Positions 34,636 through 46,341 are shown, numbered from the stretch's first letter. The stretch: DNA of 64,000 nt from Orobanche coerulescens (GCA_033398695.1 CM065815.1:7744501-7808500), one strand, 5' to 3'. Notes: generated by a model not told the origin, from the sequence alone. Numbers and translations: made by a program.

Positions 34636-35298
34636 CATACGGTACGGCGCTCGAGAAATGGGGGCTGCATTCGGCTCAAGATCGATAGGAAACTCCACCT
34701 CTCGCTGTGGTGGTAACCCCGGAAAGTCGTCTGGGAAAACGTCGGGATACTCACTAACAATTGGAATTGACGACATGTCAACCCCACCATCCTCCGCCTG
34801 CAGGGCGTAACACCAATAGCCGACACAACCCTGGTTCAGAAGTTTCATCGCCTTTAAGGCGCTAATCACACTCCCCGATCTCCCCGGATTACGACCGATG
34901 AGGGTATGCTCGGTGCCGTCCTTGGCTACTATCGAGATGGTACGAGTCCGATAGTTCATGATAGCACCGTGACGCTTCAACCAATCGTCCCCGAGGATTA
35001 AATCCTCACCCTTAAGGTCTATAACAATGAGATTCGAGGGCCAATCTCAGCTCCCGATCCTCACGGGGCAATCCCTAACTTCCCGGTCCCCAACCATACG
35101 ATCCCCTTTAGGCGTACCCACCACAAACGGTTCACACTCAAACAAGCAGTTAAAGCCAATACGATTCACACAATCCGATGCAATAAAGGAATGGGTAGCA
35201 CCCGAATCAAAAAGCACGGAAACTGGATGAGTAAGGATCTGAGTGGTACCTGACGTCACCAGAACGTCTTCCTCCTCTGTGCGCCTCAGCTGATACAA
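34636..35298 (-). pseudogene. Element A protease and start of RT
   Basis: Reads QLRRTEEEDVLVTSGTTQIL, the protease active site SVLFDSGATHSFIASD, an in-frame TGA near 35047 after CPVRIGS, then ILGDDWLKRHGAIMNY-type sequence, SEYPDVFPDDFPGLPP and ISRAPYRM, where C is inserted (TSD catac). The continuation is APSEML at 20389. Apart from the stop this part is in one frame. Confidence 0.85.
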
Positions 35299-36481
35299 TC
35301 GGGGGTGAACTGAACCCGAACTCGAGGCTGCGCGGCGATCCGGCTGATCCCGACCCCTACCACGACCCGAACCCTGCGGAACATGAGTAGCTGGAATACT
35401 GTGATCCTTTTGATCGGTAGTGGTAGTCGGAATTCTAATAGCCCTGGTGGCCCTCTCACAATGAGTTGCCCGATGCCCGGTCTGCCCGCAAGTAAAGCAA
35501 GTGACTGGAGGAAAAAGGGCAATCCTTCATCAAATGCTCATATTGGTTGCAGTTAAAACAAACCACCTTACCGAAGCAATCGGGTCGAGCGATTACCCTG
35601 CGATCCACCGGCCTGGTGAAACGGCCTCTTCACCGGTATAGGGGCAGAACGTGACCTCGAAAACTGACCACCCTTACCGGTCGAGAATCCGCCGGTAGTC
35701 TTCTGCTTCTTAGCTTCCGAAACCGACTCTGATTCCGGGACGGCCATCTCGATCGCTAGAGCGCGATCCTGGTATTCCTTCAAAGTGGCACACATGAGCG
35801 GCGCCATACTCTGCCTAATATGCGGCTTCATGCGCATATTGAAGTAACGGATTTTATCAGCCTCCGTTCTCACTTGATCTCTCACGAAACCCAATCACGA
35901 TTGTAAGAAATGATGGCCTGAGAAATAGGCACATCCTGAGGTGTAGCGGTAAAGAACTCCACAATTCTGCGCTCCTTGACTGGCGGCGGACAATACTCTG
36001 CTTCCATAGCAGCCTTGAATTCCTCCCAAGTAGCTCGGCGGTCTCTGGGCACAACGGCCTCCCACCATTCTGCAGCTTCCTTATCCAGGAGGTACTGGGC
36101 AATATGTACCCTCCTGTCTTCAGGACAAGATACGGCATCAAAGGTCCTGGACAACTGAAAGAGCCAATTCTCCCAACCGAGGGAGTCAGAAGATCCGGAG
36201 AAACGAGGAGGGTGCATCTTAGTCACCGTCTGAAGCCACTTACTAGCTTCCTCTTCAGGTGTCGGAGGCAGATTCTGGCGTCCACCCTGAGCTATCTGAG
36301 CAAGCTGGGCTACTAACTGCTGAAGTACGGAAGTAGCCCCGGCGTCGGCATTATTTCCCGACGGCACTGAGTGAGAGGCTGAGTCCGTAGAGGACTGAGA
36401 AAGTGAGCCCTCTTCATTATCAGCACCCTGACCACGGCCTCGGCCGCGTCCCCTAGCTGGTCTACCACGACCTCTCAACAT
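35299..36481 (-). pseudogene. Element A gag
   Basis: Starts MLRGRGRPARGRGRGRGQGA at 36481. Capsid-like region with KWLQTVTKMHPPRFSG, ENWLFQLSRTFDAV and EAAEWWEAVVPRDRRATWEE. A frameshift at about 35885-35895 leads to VRTEADKIRYFNMRMKPHIR. Two zinc knuckles follow: CFNCNQYEHLMKDC near 35530-35570, and CFTCGQTGHRATHC near 35460-35495 in a further frame. Differs clearly from gag of B/C, so A is a separate family. Confidence 0.85.
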
Positions 36482-36724
36482 ACTAAAGGAAGAATGAAAA
36501 GGACAAGGTCAGAAAGATTCACAATTGACAAAGTTGGCATCACAATTCATAATTCCGAGCAACGCAAGAAAACGAATTACATAAATATAAGAGTTCGAGG
36601 AGACTTACAGCCACGGGTCGCACGAAAAAACGGTAGCATGATGATATTAGGCTCAACGACTGACTCTAATGACGCAACTGACAGACCCAAAAATTTACCA
36701 ACAACCTAGGTATTCAAAACCTAA

Positions 36725-36736
36725 GCTCTGATACCA
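36725..36736 (-). promoter_or_regulatory. Primer-binding site of element A
   Basis: Minus-strand TGGTATCAGAGC, four bases from the 5' LTR at 36741; initiator tRNA-Met type. Confidence 0.85.
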
Positions 36737-38430
36737 TAAATGTAACACCCCAATTCATAACTGGGACATTACACGCCGTAGAACCCTCGTGAGGTCTACC
36801 AGGCTAACACATGACATATAAACCACAATGTAATCCCAAATGATGCACTCAAAAGTAAATAAGGCCGTGGCCTCGACCAAAATATTTTAACGGAGTACAT
36901 GAGCAGAAGTTAAATACCAATTCATTGCCCACGCAGGGGACTTAAACCAAGTTTCAAAAATAAACAGTCTAACTTCATTACTTGACCATGCAATGACAAA
37001 ACATAAAAATACAGACTCGAGCCACATCATCAAGCCAGCCCATCCTTTGCGTGCATGTCCCGTGCCTGCTCCTCAGCCCTCCCGGTACCTGAAATGCATA
37101 AGACGCATTTCCCCCATTTAAGGGGTTAGCATTCGAATAGCTAGTGCAAGTACAAAATTACACTACATTATATACAAATACGGTTTTTACACAATCATCT
37201 CAATCAGAAATCATTTGCCATAAATATTCCGGAATACTACATTGGCAATCAAATCAGTTCCAATCGTCACGATATCACAAAATCACAACTGGTATCCCGT
37301 GGCCGTACCCCTTAGTATCGACCCCCAGACATCCCGTCGAACACTCCGGGTGGGATACCACTTCCGCGGCCGTACCCCTTAGTATCGACCCCCAGACATC
37401 CCGTCGGACACTCCGGGTGGAAGTTCAATCACACACGCACTGACACGCTTTTTGTGTAACTATCGCAAGTGCACGATATCGTATCAAGTAGTAAAGTGGA
37501 CTTTTTGAGTCCGGTTTATCGATCCCACAAGGAAGTTATGTTATAATTTGAATTATACACTATTAGTCTATTTTTATAGATACTTAAGATGAGTGAAACA
37601 CACAATTAAAAAGTTTGGTTTAATAATTGCAAAGAAATTGCAATAATAGTTCTAATATTATAAGGAAATAAAAAGATAGCAATAATAATAGATTGATTAT
37701 CGATAAAATGAAATAGTTGGGATTACAAACTTAGTTCGTCATTAGTTATAAAAGATGTATTGGAGATCATAAGATGAATTTACTTATTATGTTGTGTAGA
37801 TTCGATTTTCCTTAAAAGACGGTTTCTCTTTCGAACTATAAAACGCCCCTTACATATTGAATCAATCCACTATATTTCTATGTTGATTGGCTTCAATACA
37901 TAGCATTAGGATTTGTGAAAATAACTCAATGAATCATCTAAGGACTAGGGGTATATTTCTATCCCCTAGAACAACTTAGAGTGAAGATCATTTGATCTAA
38001 TCAAACATATTTTCTTTGAAACATATGAAGATCATAAATATCTTCATTAATTGGCCAAATAAATAAAGATTGTTAAAACAATGAAAATCACACACAATAA
38101 TAAGTAATTCATAATATATCTTTATACAAACATAAATAACATGACTAACCTTGTTTATAATCCCAACTTAAGAAACTTAGCCCATAAAGGGTTTATTACA
38201 CATATTACAAGCTTTGGTGGTCATTCTTAGTTGAATCAAGAGAAAGAATTGATCCTAACTCCTTAGTAGATAAATGAGATAGAAGCAATAAACTCTCTGA
38301 ACAACATATATTACACCACACTTACAAAGATCACTCAAGAACACAAGTGTGTTCTTCACACAAAAAGAAAAGTTTACAAGAAAATGGAAAATTATATGAT
38401 GAATGGTGAATGATGAAGGATCTAAGGGTC

Positions 38431-38438
38431 TATTTATA
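38431..38438 (-). promoter_or_regulatory. TATA box of element E
   Basis: Minus-strand TATAAATA in context GTGTATAAATAGACCC, about 120 bp downstream of the GTTACGGCCGTAAC array. Confidence 0.65.
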
Positions 38439-38559
38439 CACCTAAAGTCATCTAATAGCTCCAAAACTACATTATTACATTATATCGGATCAATGCCACC
38501 ATCCCCTCAATAATACACAAAAGTATAAAAATTAGACAAATCATAGCAATCTGTCAAGA

Positions 38560-38633
38560 GTTACGGCCGTAACATTCGAGTTACAGAATCGAGTGACTTA
38601 CGGCCGTAACTTCTCGAATGTTACGGCCGTAAC
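38560..38633. repeat. Three GTTACGGCCGTAAC palindromes in element E
   Basis: Perfect 14-bp palindrome at 38560-38573 and 38620-38633, and CTTACGGCCGTAAC at 38597-38610, separated by fillers containing TTCGAG/CTCGAA-type inverted words. Position relative to TATA matches the arrays in A-D. Confidence 0.85.
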
Positions 38634-39783
38634 GTGGCTTCGTAAATTTGCTCATTTGAAGCTTTGATAGTTACGTTTTCAGCCCAGAATTCCTCAGACT
38701 TTGCGTTTTTGCCCCAGATCTTCTTCGGATGATAACTTTTGATATATAACTCTGATTTTGAATCCGGAAACACTGCCGAATTCGTCTCGGAAAGCCCTAC
38801 AACATGAATATATCAAAATTCAATAAAGAGAATATTTATTAAACATGTTGTTTCTTGAGTAATTCAGTTATTTAATCCGATCATCATCCGATAAAAATAA
38901 AATTATTAAAACTAATAAATTAAAAGCAAAAAAAACGAGTAGACTAGCTCAATTATGGGTGAATTTTATCGATACAAACCATGGATAAGTGTACAAAAAT
39001 GACACTTATTACGCACCCAAGTTCCCTTCCGCGGCCGTACCCCTTAGTATCGACCCCCAGACATCCCGTCGGACACTCCGGGTGGAAGGAACACAACTCA
39101 CGCACATTCATTTCGAAAATCACAACATACATAACGAAATGTAATACATGTACTTGCCTTGAATAAGACGACGAAGGAAACAACGAATGAATAGGTTTTG
39201 GTCCGAACAATCCTCCCAAATCTGTTCCTAACACAATAACGGTATACAACAAGTCTCAATAATGCGGAAAGGTAAGAATTAATCCTAATTCTACCCGTTG
39301 GGGCAATTCATCGGACACCAAGAGTGCATAAGGAAATGAAATCGGTCAACGGTGTAATAACGGGATTTCATCCCATCCAATAACAAGAAAACCAAGGGTC
39401 ACGAGTATACTATCAAAATCTAACAACAACATCGGTTAAATCGGATTAAAATACAAGATCACCACCAAACCCTCCCCAAAATCATACTAGGGTTAAAGGA
39501 GTTCTTACCTCTTGAAGATTCAAGCACTCTAATCCGAAGAACACGTGTTAGATCCACAATCCGAGCTACACGATCGAAAGGAGGTGAAGAAAATCACACA
39601 ATCAAGTGGTAGATGGAGAAAAATCCCCCTCTCAAACCTCTCTCTCTCGTACGGTGGAAGGAAGGAAGAAAAATGAGGGACTCACGCTGAATAAAAACAC
39701 AGATATAGCGCTGACCGCATTGTGTGCCGCGGCCCAGCTGAAGTGTGCCGCGGCACAGTGCCAAAAATTGCGCCCAGTGATCA

Positions 39784-40302
39784 TGTCACGGGATGCCCGC
39801 GACCCCAGGCGGTATTACCTGATCAACGGCCATTCATGGGCCCACTTGCAGCTTTGTGGGATGCAGAGCCTCATCGCACTTCAAGTTATCATCTATAGTG
39901 TAGGGCTTTACTTTATTTTCCTTGTAATAGCTAGTTAGTGTTGTAATAGCTAGTTAGTGGTTGCTCAGCTTTTCAATATCCACTGTTGTCATTAGCCTTT
40001 ATTTTTCTAAGCCTATTATAGGGGGGAAGAGTGTACTGAAGAGTTGTAGTACGAATTGGCTAGTTTGCTGAGACCCTCCTATCCGTGTATGCTTGTAATC
40101 ATTGTTGCCTATTGTAATCGTTCATTGTATTAATACAAATCGATTTTCCTCTTCAATTTTGCTGTGCCACTAAAACGCCTCGGCGTGATTGCGTCGCATT
40201 AGCACCAACGCTCGAACGAGTTAGACGGACGTAGTCGGGTAAATTGACTAATAGCCGCACGGTGCGCGTACATTATATACAAACTCTAAGCGCCCCGTGA
40301 CA
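39784..40302 (+). repeat. Element F 5' LTR
   Basis: 519 bp, identical to 45038-45556 except four base changes that I can see. Contains a short direct repeat TAATAGCTAGTTAGTG. No palindromic word array, unlike A-E and the copia element. Confidence 0.95.
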
Positions 40303-40304
40303 GG

Positions 40305-40316
40305 TGGTATCAGAGA
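40305..40316 (+). promoter_or_regulatory. Primer-binding site of element F
   Basis: TGGTATCAGAGA, two bases after the 5' LTR; initiator tRNA-Met type. Confidence 0.85.
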
Positions 40317-40334
40317 CCGGTCAAGGTCGAAAGA

Positions 40335-41440
40335 ATGGAATCGGGTAACGAGACGGAAGTCCCTAGAAAGCAGGGCAAGAAAAAGGATGACGGAAAGAGG
40401 AAAGAGGCCGAGGCCTCTAAAGCCCAATTCGATAATCTAGAGCAAGAGTGCTCTAGATTGAGATATGTTGTCGAGACCTTGGAGGAGAAGGTCGAGACCC
40501 TCGAGGCAGAGAATGAAGACCTCCGAGCCCAGTTGGGCGAATGCAGAGAAGTCTGCCGAACCCTTGCTGAAGCAATGGGAGCCACCAATACGGCTGAAAT
40601 GAGACGCGAGATGGAAGCAATGAATATCCAGATTGGATTGATTCAAAGAGCAGTGAACAACACACCCCATGTTGCTCAAGAACCTATTACGAGAATTCGG
40701 ATCCCCGAACCAAGTTCCTATAGTGGAACCCGAGATGCCAAGGAAGTTGAGAACTTCTTATTCGACATGGAACAATACTTCCATGCCGCTAATGTTTTGG
40801 ACGAAGCGAGGAAGGTGTCAACCGCCACAATGTATTTGATCGATGATGCCAAATTGTGGTGGCGCACCAAATATGCGGACATTCAGGCTCAACGAGTAAG
40901 AATTGACACTTGGGAACAACTGCGAGAAGCCATCAGGCAACAATTCTTCCCAGAGAATGTTTAGTACAATGCAAGAAGGGCCTTGCGAGATTTGAAGCAC
41001 ACCGGTCTTATTCGAGATTACGTGAAGGCATTTTCGACACATATGTTACACATTAGCGATATGTCGGAGAATGACCGGTTGTTTACGTTCCTGGAAGGGT
41101 TGAAACCATTTGCTCGTACGGAGCTTCGCGCCAACGAGTCACGGACCTCGATACCGCCATGGGAGCGGCAGAAAGATTAATGGATTACACGTCGGAACCT
41201 CGAAAGGATCGTCCCGTAACAACAAACATGGCACCGTCCCGAAGTGTAATGCCAAGACCGTTCAAACCTAACTTGAGTCGGAGTGTAGGGGATCGGCAAA
41301 CCTATACTCAATGAAGTTCATATGGGAGCACGAATCGTAGCAAACCTACAGAAGGTCAGCAGGCCCCTTCCCAACGGATCGTTAAATGTTTCCTATGTGA
41401 TGGGCCTCATTTTCTCAGTAATTGTCCGAAGAGGCAACTT
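40335..41440 (+). pseudogene. Element F gag
   Basis: ATG at 40335 (MESGNETEVPRKQGKKKDDG). A predicted coiled coil around residues 35-85 (LEQECSRLRYVVETLEEKVE and following heptads) precedes the capsid-like region (PEPSSYSGTRDAKEVENFLF, LWWRTKYADI, AIRQQFFPENV). TAG at 40962-40964 stops the frame where GAG would be expected. It continues as YNARRALRDLKHTGLIRDYV, shifts near 41140, has another TAG-like stop near 41310, and ends in the zinc knuckle CFLCDGPHFLSNC (C-x2-C-x3-H-x4-C), a Reina-type knuckle. Confidence 0.85.
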
Positions 41441-42119
41441 TTGAGCGCCTTAACAAGCGCCGCAGAATCGAGTTCGCAACTGAAAGAAGAGTTGCAAGTT
41501 CCAGATGATGAGGGAAGATCGGAAGATGAGGAAAACCTTGGGGCCATCAATCAATGGTGCAACTCGTTAACCCATCAGGTGACAGCTAAGGCAAGAGTGC
41601 CGACAAAAGCTAGAAAACCCGTACCTACTCTCACGACAGGTGGTCCCGATAAGAGAAAGAAGGGATTAATGTTTGTTGATGTTAAAATCAATGGGAAAAA
41701 TATTCGTGCTATGATAGACTCGGGTGCCACCCATAATTATCTGGCGAGCACCGAAGTGGAAAGACTTGGACTGTTGTTAGAGAAAGGAGTGGGTCATGTT
41801 AAAGCCGTAAACTCTCCGGCAAAACCGATAGCGGGGATTGCCAAGGCTGTTCGAATTAAGGTAGGAGCCTTCGAAGGTAGGGCCGACCTATCTGTTGTGG
41901 AGATGGATGACTACAAATTAATACTCGGGCTCGAGTACATGCGTGACACTCAAACACTAGTCATGCCGTATGCTGATGCACTCTTGGTTTTGGGGGATAA
42001 ACCACATATTATCCCAACAATTAGCGCAACCCAAGGGCAAAGTAACCTATCCGCATTACAATTCAAGAAGGGATGCGGGCATGGGGAACCGTCCTTCTGT
42101 GCGCCTTGCATTCGGCAGT
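41441..42119 (+). pseudogene. Element F protease region
   Basis: Continuous frame after the zinc knuckle: acidic linker, then LMFVDVKINGKNIRAMIDSG with active site MIDSGATHNYLAS and [20 protein letters not shown]. Ends at a stop in 42117-42119 because of a frameshift; the RT frame already runs in parallel from about 42110. Confidence 0.85.
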
Positions 42120-42745
42120 AGAGGAGTTGTCGAGTCCTATCCCACGATCTTTGTGAAGCACCTCCTAAACGAATTTGAAGATGTTATGCCCGACGAATTG
42201 CCTCGGAAGCTTCCACCTAAGAGGGCGGTCGATCATGAGATTGAGTTGGTGCCGGGCACAAAACGTCCTGCCCGAGCCCCTTATCGTATGTCGCAACCTG
42301 AGCTTGTGGAGCTCGAAGCGATAAAAGAGATGTTGGAATGTGGCATGATCCAACCGGCGAAATCACCGTATGGAGCTCCTGTTCTCTTTCAGAAAAAGTC
42401 GGACGGAACTCTACGATTGTGTTGTGATTATCGTGCTCTAAATAAAATTACGGTGAAGAATGTGTATCCTATTCCGCTCGTAGCAGATTGCTTCGACCGA
42501 CTCAGTGGAGCGGAGTACTATACAAAGATCGATCTGAGATCAGGTTATTGGCAAGTTCGCATCAAGGAGGGAGATGAGGTAAAAACGACGATTGTCACAC
42601 GTTACGGGGCCTTCGTATTCTTGGTCATGCCCTTTGGCCTAACAAACGCCCCAGCAACTTTTAGCACCTTGATGAATCAAGTTCTCGAGGTTCTTGGGCG
42701 AGTTTGTCGTAGTATACGGATGATATTGTTATATCTGGCCGAACC
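42120..42745 (+). pseudogene. Element F reverse transcriptase, N-terminal part
   Basis: Reads [80 protein letters not shown] and [21 protein letters not shown] one-base shift at about 42695-42715 disrupts the segment that should read EFVVVY; in the correct frame [15 protein letters not shown] follows, so the catalytic DD pair is present in DNA. Confidence 0.9.
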
Positions 42746-44155
42746 TTGGAAGAACATGTGGAACATTTGAGAATGGTTCTTACTAGGCTTCGTGAGCACG
42801 AACTATATGTTAAGCTGTCGAAGTGCTCATTTGCCCAGAAGCGGATCAGTTTCTTGGGTCATATCGTTGAGTGTGGCAATATTCATATGAATCCGAGAAA
42901 AATACGAGCAATTCAAGAATGGAAACCACCAACCGATGTACATGAAGTACGGTCATTTCTCGGGTTGGCGAATTACTATAGAAGATTTGTGATGGGGTAT
43001 GCCGGAATAGCAAGACCCCTAACCGATTTGACAAGAAAGACGGAAGTTTGGAATTGGTCACCGGAATGCCAAAATGCCTTCGACAACTTAAAGAAGGCCA
43101 TCCTAACGGACCCGGTCCTCGCACTACCGGATCTATCCAAACCTTTTGTGGTTGAAACAGATGCTTCAGATATTGCACTAGGAGGAGTTTTAGTGCAAGA
43201 TGGCCATCCTGTGGCCTTCGAGAGTAAGAAACTTAAGGATGTCGAGAGGCGTTACATGGTGCATGAGAAAGAGCTTTTAGCAGTGGTCCATTACCTTCGA
43301 CTTTGGAGACATTACTTATTGGGGTTGCCGTTTATTGTAAAAACTGACAATACTGCTGTTAGTCACTTTCTGTCCCAGCCTAAGCTTACTGGGAAACAAG
43401 CGAGATGGCAGGAACTATTGTCCGAGTTCAACTTTGTGATTGAGTATCGTGCTGGTTCTAGTAATCAGGTGGCGGATGCCCTGAGCCGCAGATCCGACCT
43501 AGCTGCTCTACGAGTGCTGGCAGCGCTTTCCTCGAGTCAGGTGACCACTCCATTAAAAGATCGAATACGAGAACTAATGGGAGCCGATGCAGCGGCTCAA
43601 TGTTTGGTAAATCTTATCCGCCAGGGTACAACACGAAGATTTTGGCTAGAGGATGGCCTCTTATGGACCAAGGGGAGACGACTCTATGTACCTATAGGCG
43701 GCGATATGAGGAAAACTATTATTGCGGAATGTCACGACACTCTCTGGGCGGGCCACCCAGGAGAGGAGCGCACTGTGGCCTTAGTTCAACGAGCTTACTA
43801 TTGGCCCCAAATGCGGGACGACATTGAGATGTTTGTCCGCACCTGCTTGGTGTGCCAACAAGATAAACCTGATCGACAAAAGAAGGCAGGCTTGCTAGAA
43901 CCACTACTCATTCCTGTCAGGGCTTGGGAAAGTGTTTCAATGGATTATATCACCAGTATACCAAAAGTTGGGGATCTTGATGCCATTATTGTTGTGGTAG
44001 ACCGGTTCTCCAAATATGCTACGTCAATAGCAGCACCCAAGACAGTTTCGGCGGAAGAGACAGCTCAGCTCTTTTTCAAGCATATTGTTAAGTATTGGGG
44101 ACTGCCGAGGGACATTGTTAGTGACCGAGACACCCGGTTTACTAGTAACTTTTAG
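42746..44155 (+). pseudogene. Element F RT end, RNase H and integrase core
   Basis: Open for 469 codons. RT thumb (FLGHIVECGNIHMNPRKIRA, RSFLGLANYYRRFVMGYAGI), RNase H (ETDASDIALGGVLVQDG, YMVHEKELLAVVHYLRLWRH, VADALSRRS), integrase zinc-binding H-H-C-C (HDTLWAGHPGEERTVALVQR, CLVCQQDK) and the start of the core (SMDYITSIPKVGDLDAIIVV, IVSDRDTRFTSNF). A TAG at 44153-44155 replaces the Trp expected after SNF, cutting the core before its third acidic residue. Confidence 0.9.
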
Positions 44156-45076
44156 ACCGAGCTCTTCAAACTACTCGGCTCCAAGTTGAATATGAGCTCT
44201 AGCTTCCACCCACAATCTGATGGCCAAACTGAAAGATTTAACTCAATGTTGGAGGAATATCTTCGACATTTTGTGAGCACTAATCAGAAGGACTGGGTGA
44301 AGCTTTTGGATGTTGCTCAACTGTGTTTCAACGCTCAAAAATGCTCTACCACCAATAAGAGTGCTTTTGAAATTTGTAATGGGCAGCAGCCACTCCTCCC
44401 GCACAATATTGATACTATTCCACAAAATGCCAGGCCTACTTCGGCACAAACATTTTCCCTTGAATGGGAACAAAATCTTGATTTGGCCCGTGGCTACCTG
44501 GAGAAGGCTCAAAAGCGGATGAAAAAATATGCTGATCTTAAACGTCGCTTTGTTGAATACTGTGTGGGTGACAAGGTAATGGTGAAGGTCCCGAACCAGA
44601 GTTCCTCCAGGGCAACATGGGGGAGAGATTCTCGGCTAATGCAAAAATATATTGGGCCCCTAAACATTCTCAAAAGAGTCGGAAATGTAGCCTACAAGCT
44701 TGAGTTACCCCAATGGTGGCGCATTCATAATGTCTTTCATGTCAGCCAACTCAAGCCATATCAGGCAGACAAAGAGGACACCACACGCAACCTGCCCAAC
44801 CGTCCACAACTGAAACTACGCAACTTGGGGAAGAGGGTGGCCGAAGCTATTATCGACCACCGTGATGCAGGGCCGAGAAAGAAGCTATACAAAGAATATT
44901 TGGTGAAATGGAAGGGCTGCAGTATGGAGGAGAACACTTGGGAGAGGGCGACAACACTTAAAGCTTTTCAACCACTACTGGATGCTTATCTCACATCTAT
45001 GGCGCCGGGGACGTCACCAACTCAGAGGGGGGAGTGCTGTCACGGGATGCCCGCGACCCCAGGCGGTATTACCTGA
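44156..45076 (+). pseudogene. Element F integrase end and chromodomain
   Basis: Same frame after the TAG: SSFHPQSDGQTERFNSMLEE (integrase core with the catalytic Glu), GDKVMVKVPNQSS, YIGPLNILKRVGNVAYKLEL and FHVSQLKPY. Then a canonical chromodomain: EAIIDHRDAGPRKKLYKEYL, VKWKGCSMEENTWER. The stop at 45074-45076 lies about 36 bp inside the 3' LTR, so the polyprotein overlaps the LTR. Chromodomains bind modified histone H3 and steer insertion to heterochromatin. Confidence 0.9.
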
Positions 45077-45556
45077 TCAACGGCCATTCATGGGCCCACT
45101 TGCAGCTTTGTGGGATGTAGAGCCTCATCGCACTTCAAGTTATCATCTATAGTGTAGGGCTTTACTTTATTTTCCTTGTAATAGCTAGTTAGTGTTGTAA
45201 TAGCTAGTTAGTGGTTGCTCAGCTTTTCAATATCCACTGTTGTCATTAGCCTTTATTTTTCTAAGCCTATTATAGGGGGGAAGAGTGTACTGAAGAGTTG
45301 TAGTACGAATTGGCTAGTTTGCTGAGACCCTCCTATCCGTGTATGCTTGTAATCATTGTTGCCTATTGAAATCGTTCATTGTATTAATACAAATCGATTT
45401 TCCTCTTCAATTTTGCTGTGCCACTAAAACGCCTCGGCGTGATTGCGTCGCATTAGCACCAACGCTCGAACGAGTTAGGCGGACGTAGTCGGGTAAATTG
45501 ACTACTAGCCGCACGGTGCGCGTACATTATATACAAACTCTAAGCGCCCCGTGACA
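45038..45556 (+). repeat. Element F 3' LTR
   Basis: 519 bp, pairs with 39784-40302. Followed by gatcg, continuing A's LTR exactly where 39783 left off. Confidence 0.95.
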
Positions 45557-46341
45557 GATCGGCAGACCGCTCGGTGTGCCGCGGCCCAGCTGAAGTGTGC
45601 CGCGGCAGTGACTCGACATTGTGCCGCGGCCCTGCCGGCATGTGCCGCGGCACACGGTACAGTAGGTTTGGCCGATAAGTGCAACACGAGTGCGCCGCGG
45701 CCCGGACGAGTGTGCCGCGGCAGTGACTCGGCAGTGTGCCGCGGCCCCGCCGGCATGTGCCGCGGCACACGGTACAGTCTGCTCGGCCAGGTACTGGGCA
45801 ATGTGTGTGCCGCGGCGCACAATCCTTGTGTCGCGGCCCACACCCCCCATTGGGTCCCAAAATGATGAAAAATGAACCGGGAAGAGAATAAAAGCAATAG
45901 GAATCGATATTTGGGCAACAATAACACGAAATGGAAGTACGGAAACCCAAAACGATCCGAGGTACGCCACCACAATCGAATAAGGAATAAATTCCCTATA
46001 CTTATAGGAAATTACAAAAACGGCCCAAACATCCGAAAATCACGATACAACGTCGGATTAACAATCCGAAGCTCACAACATGCTCTACTCCACCATACGA
46101 ACTCATGGAAATAGGAAAAATGATAAAATCGGACGAGTTTAACGAGAATCGAATACACATGCGATAGAATATAACTCAAGATGAAATTACGCAAAAACAT
46201 CATCGAGACTCATCCCAACGGAGAAACTCCAAGAATAAAATAGATTCAGAATTCTAAAACAGTGCCAAGCGAGTTGTCCGAAACGAATATATACCGAAAA
46301 TAGAAATTACCAAAAGTAGAAAACACGGATATTACAACATT

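Larger units (their letters stand above)
37441..39011 (-). mobile_element. Element E: probable solo LTR inserted in A's LTR
   Basis: 1,571 bp flanked by the perfect 5-bp TSD cgcac (37436-37440, 39012-39016). The uninterrupted A sequence at 6378-6382 shows a single cgcac. No PBS, polypurine tract or coding frame, so a solo LTR is the simplest reading. Ends on the minus strand are TAATAAGTGTC and GCGTGTCA, so the usual 5' TG is missing. A TATA box and palindrome array give the minus direction. Confidence 0.75.
39784..45556 (+). mobile_element. Element F: Reina-like chromovirus, young copy
   Basis: Plus-strand element with 519-bp LTRs at 39784-40302 and 45038-45556 (TGTCACGGG...CCCCGTGACA). I count four substitutions and no indels between the LTRs, so it is recent. 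TSD gatca/gatcg (39779-39783, 45557-45561) has one mismatch to the empty-site sequence gatcg. PBS 40305-40316, polypurine tract AGAGGGGGGAGTGC at 45024-45037. It encodes gag, protease, RT, RNase H, integrase and a canonical chromodomain, with few disabling changes. Confidence 0.95.
5683..46336 (-). mobile_element. Element A: Tekay-like Ty3/gypsy LTR retrotransposon with nested insertions
   Basis: Minus-strand element with LTRs beginning TGTAATATCC and ending GGGGTGTTACA, and a perfect 5-bp TSD acatt (5678-5682 and 46337-46341). The 3' LTR is 5683-7905; the 5' LTR is 36741-46336 and is itself split by E and F. The PBS is at 36725-36736 and the polypurine tract AGGGGGAGATAA is complementary to 7906-7917. 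Internal sequence is in three pieces: 36740-34636 (gag, protease, start of RT), 20389-18231 (RT, integrase) and 8102-7906 (chromodomain-like tail). Order gag-PR-RT-IN with a chromodomain-like end fits chromoviruses. B and C are inserted inside. Confidence 0.9.
36741..46336 (-). repeat. Element A 5' LTR, split by E and F
   Basis: LTR pieces 36741-37440, 39012-39783 and 45557-46336 together match the 3' LTR 5683-7905. It keeps segments lost from the 3' LTR: aggctaacacatgacat near 36800, and an 11-bp piece of the CCGCGG array (gtgactcggca) near 45722. Confidence 0.9.
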
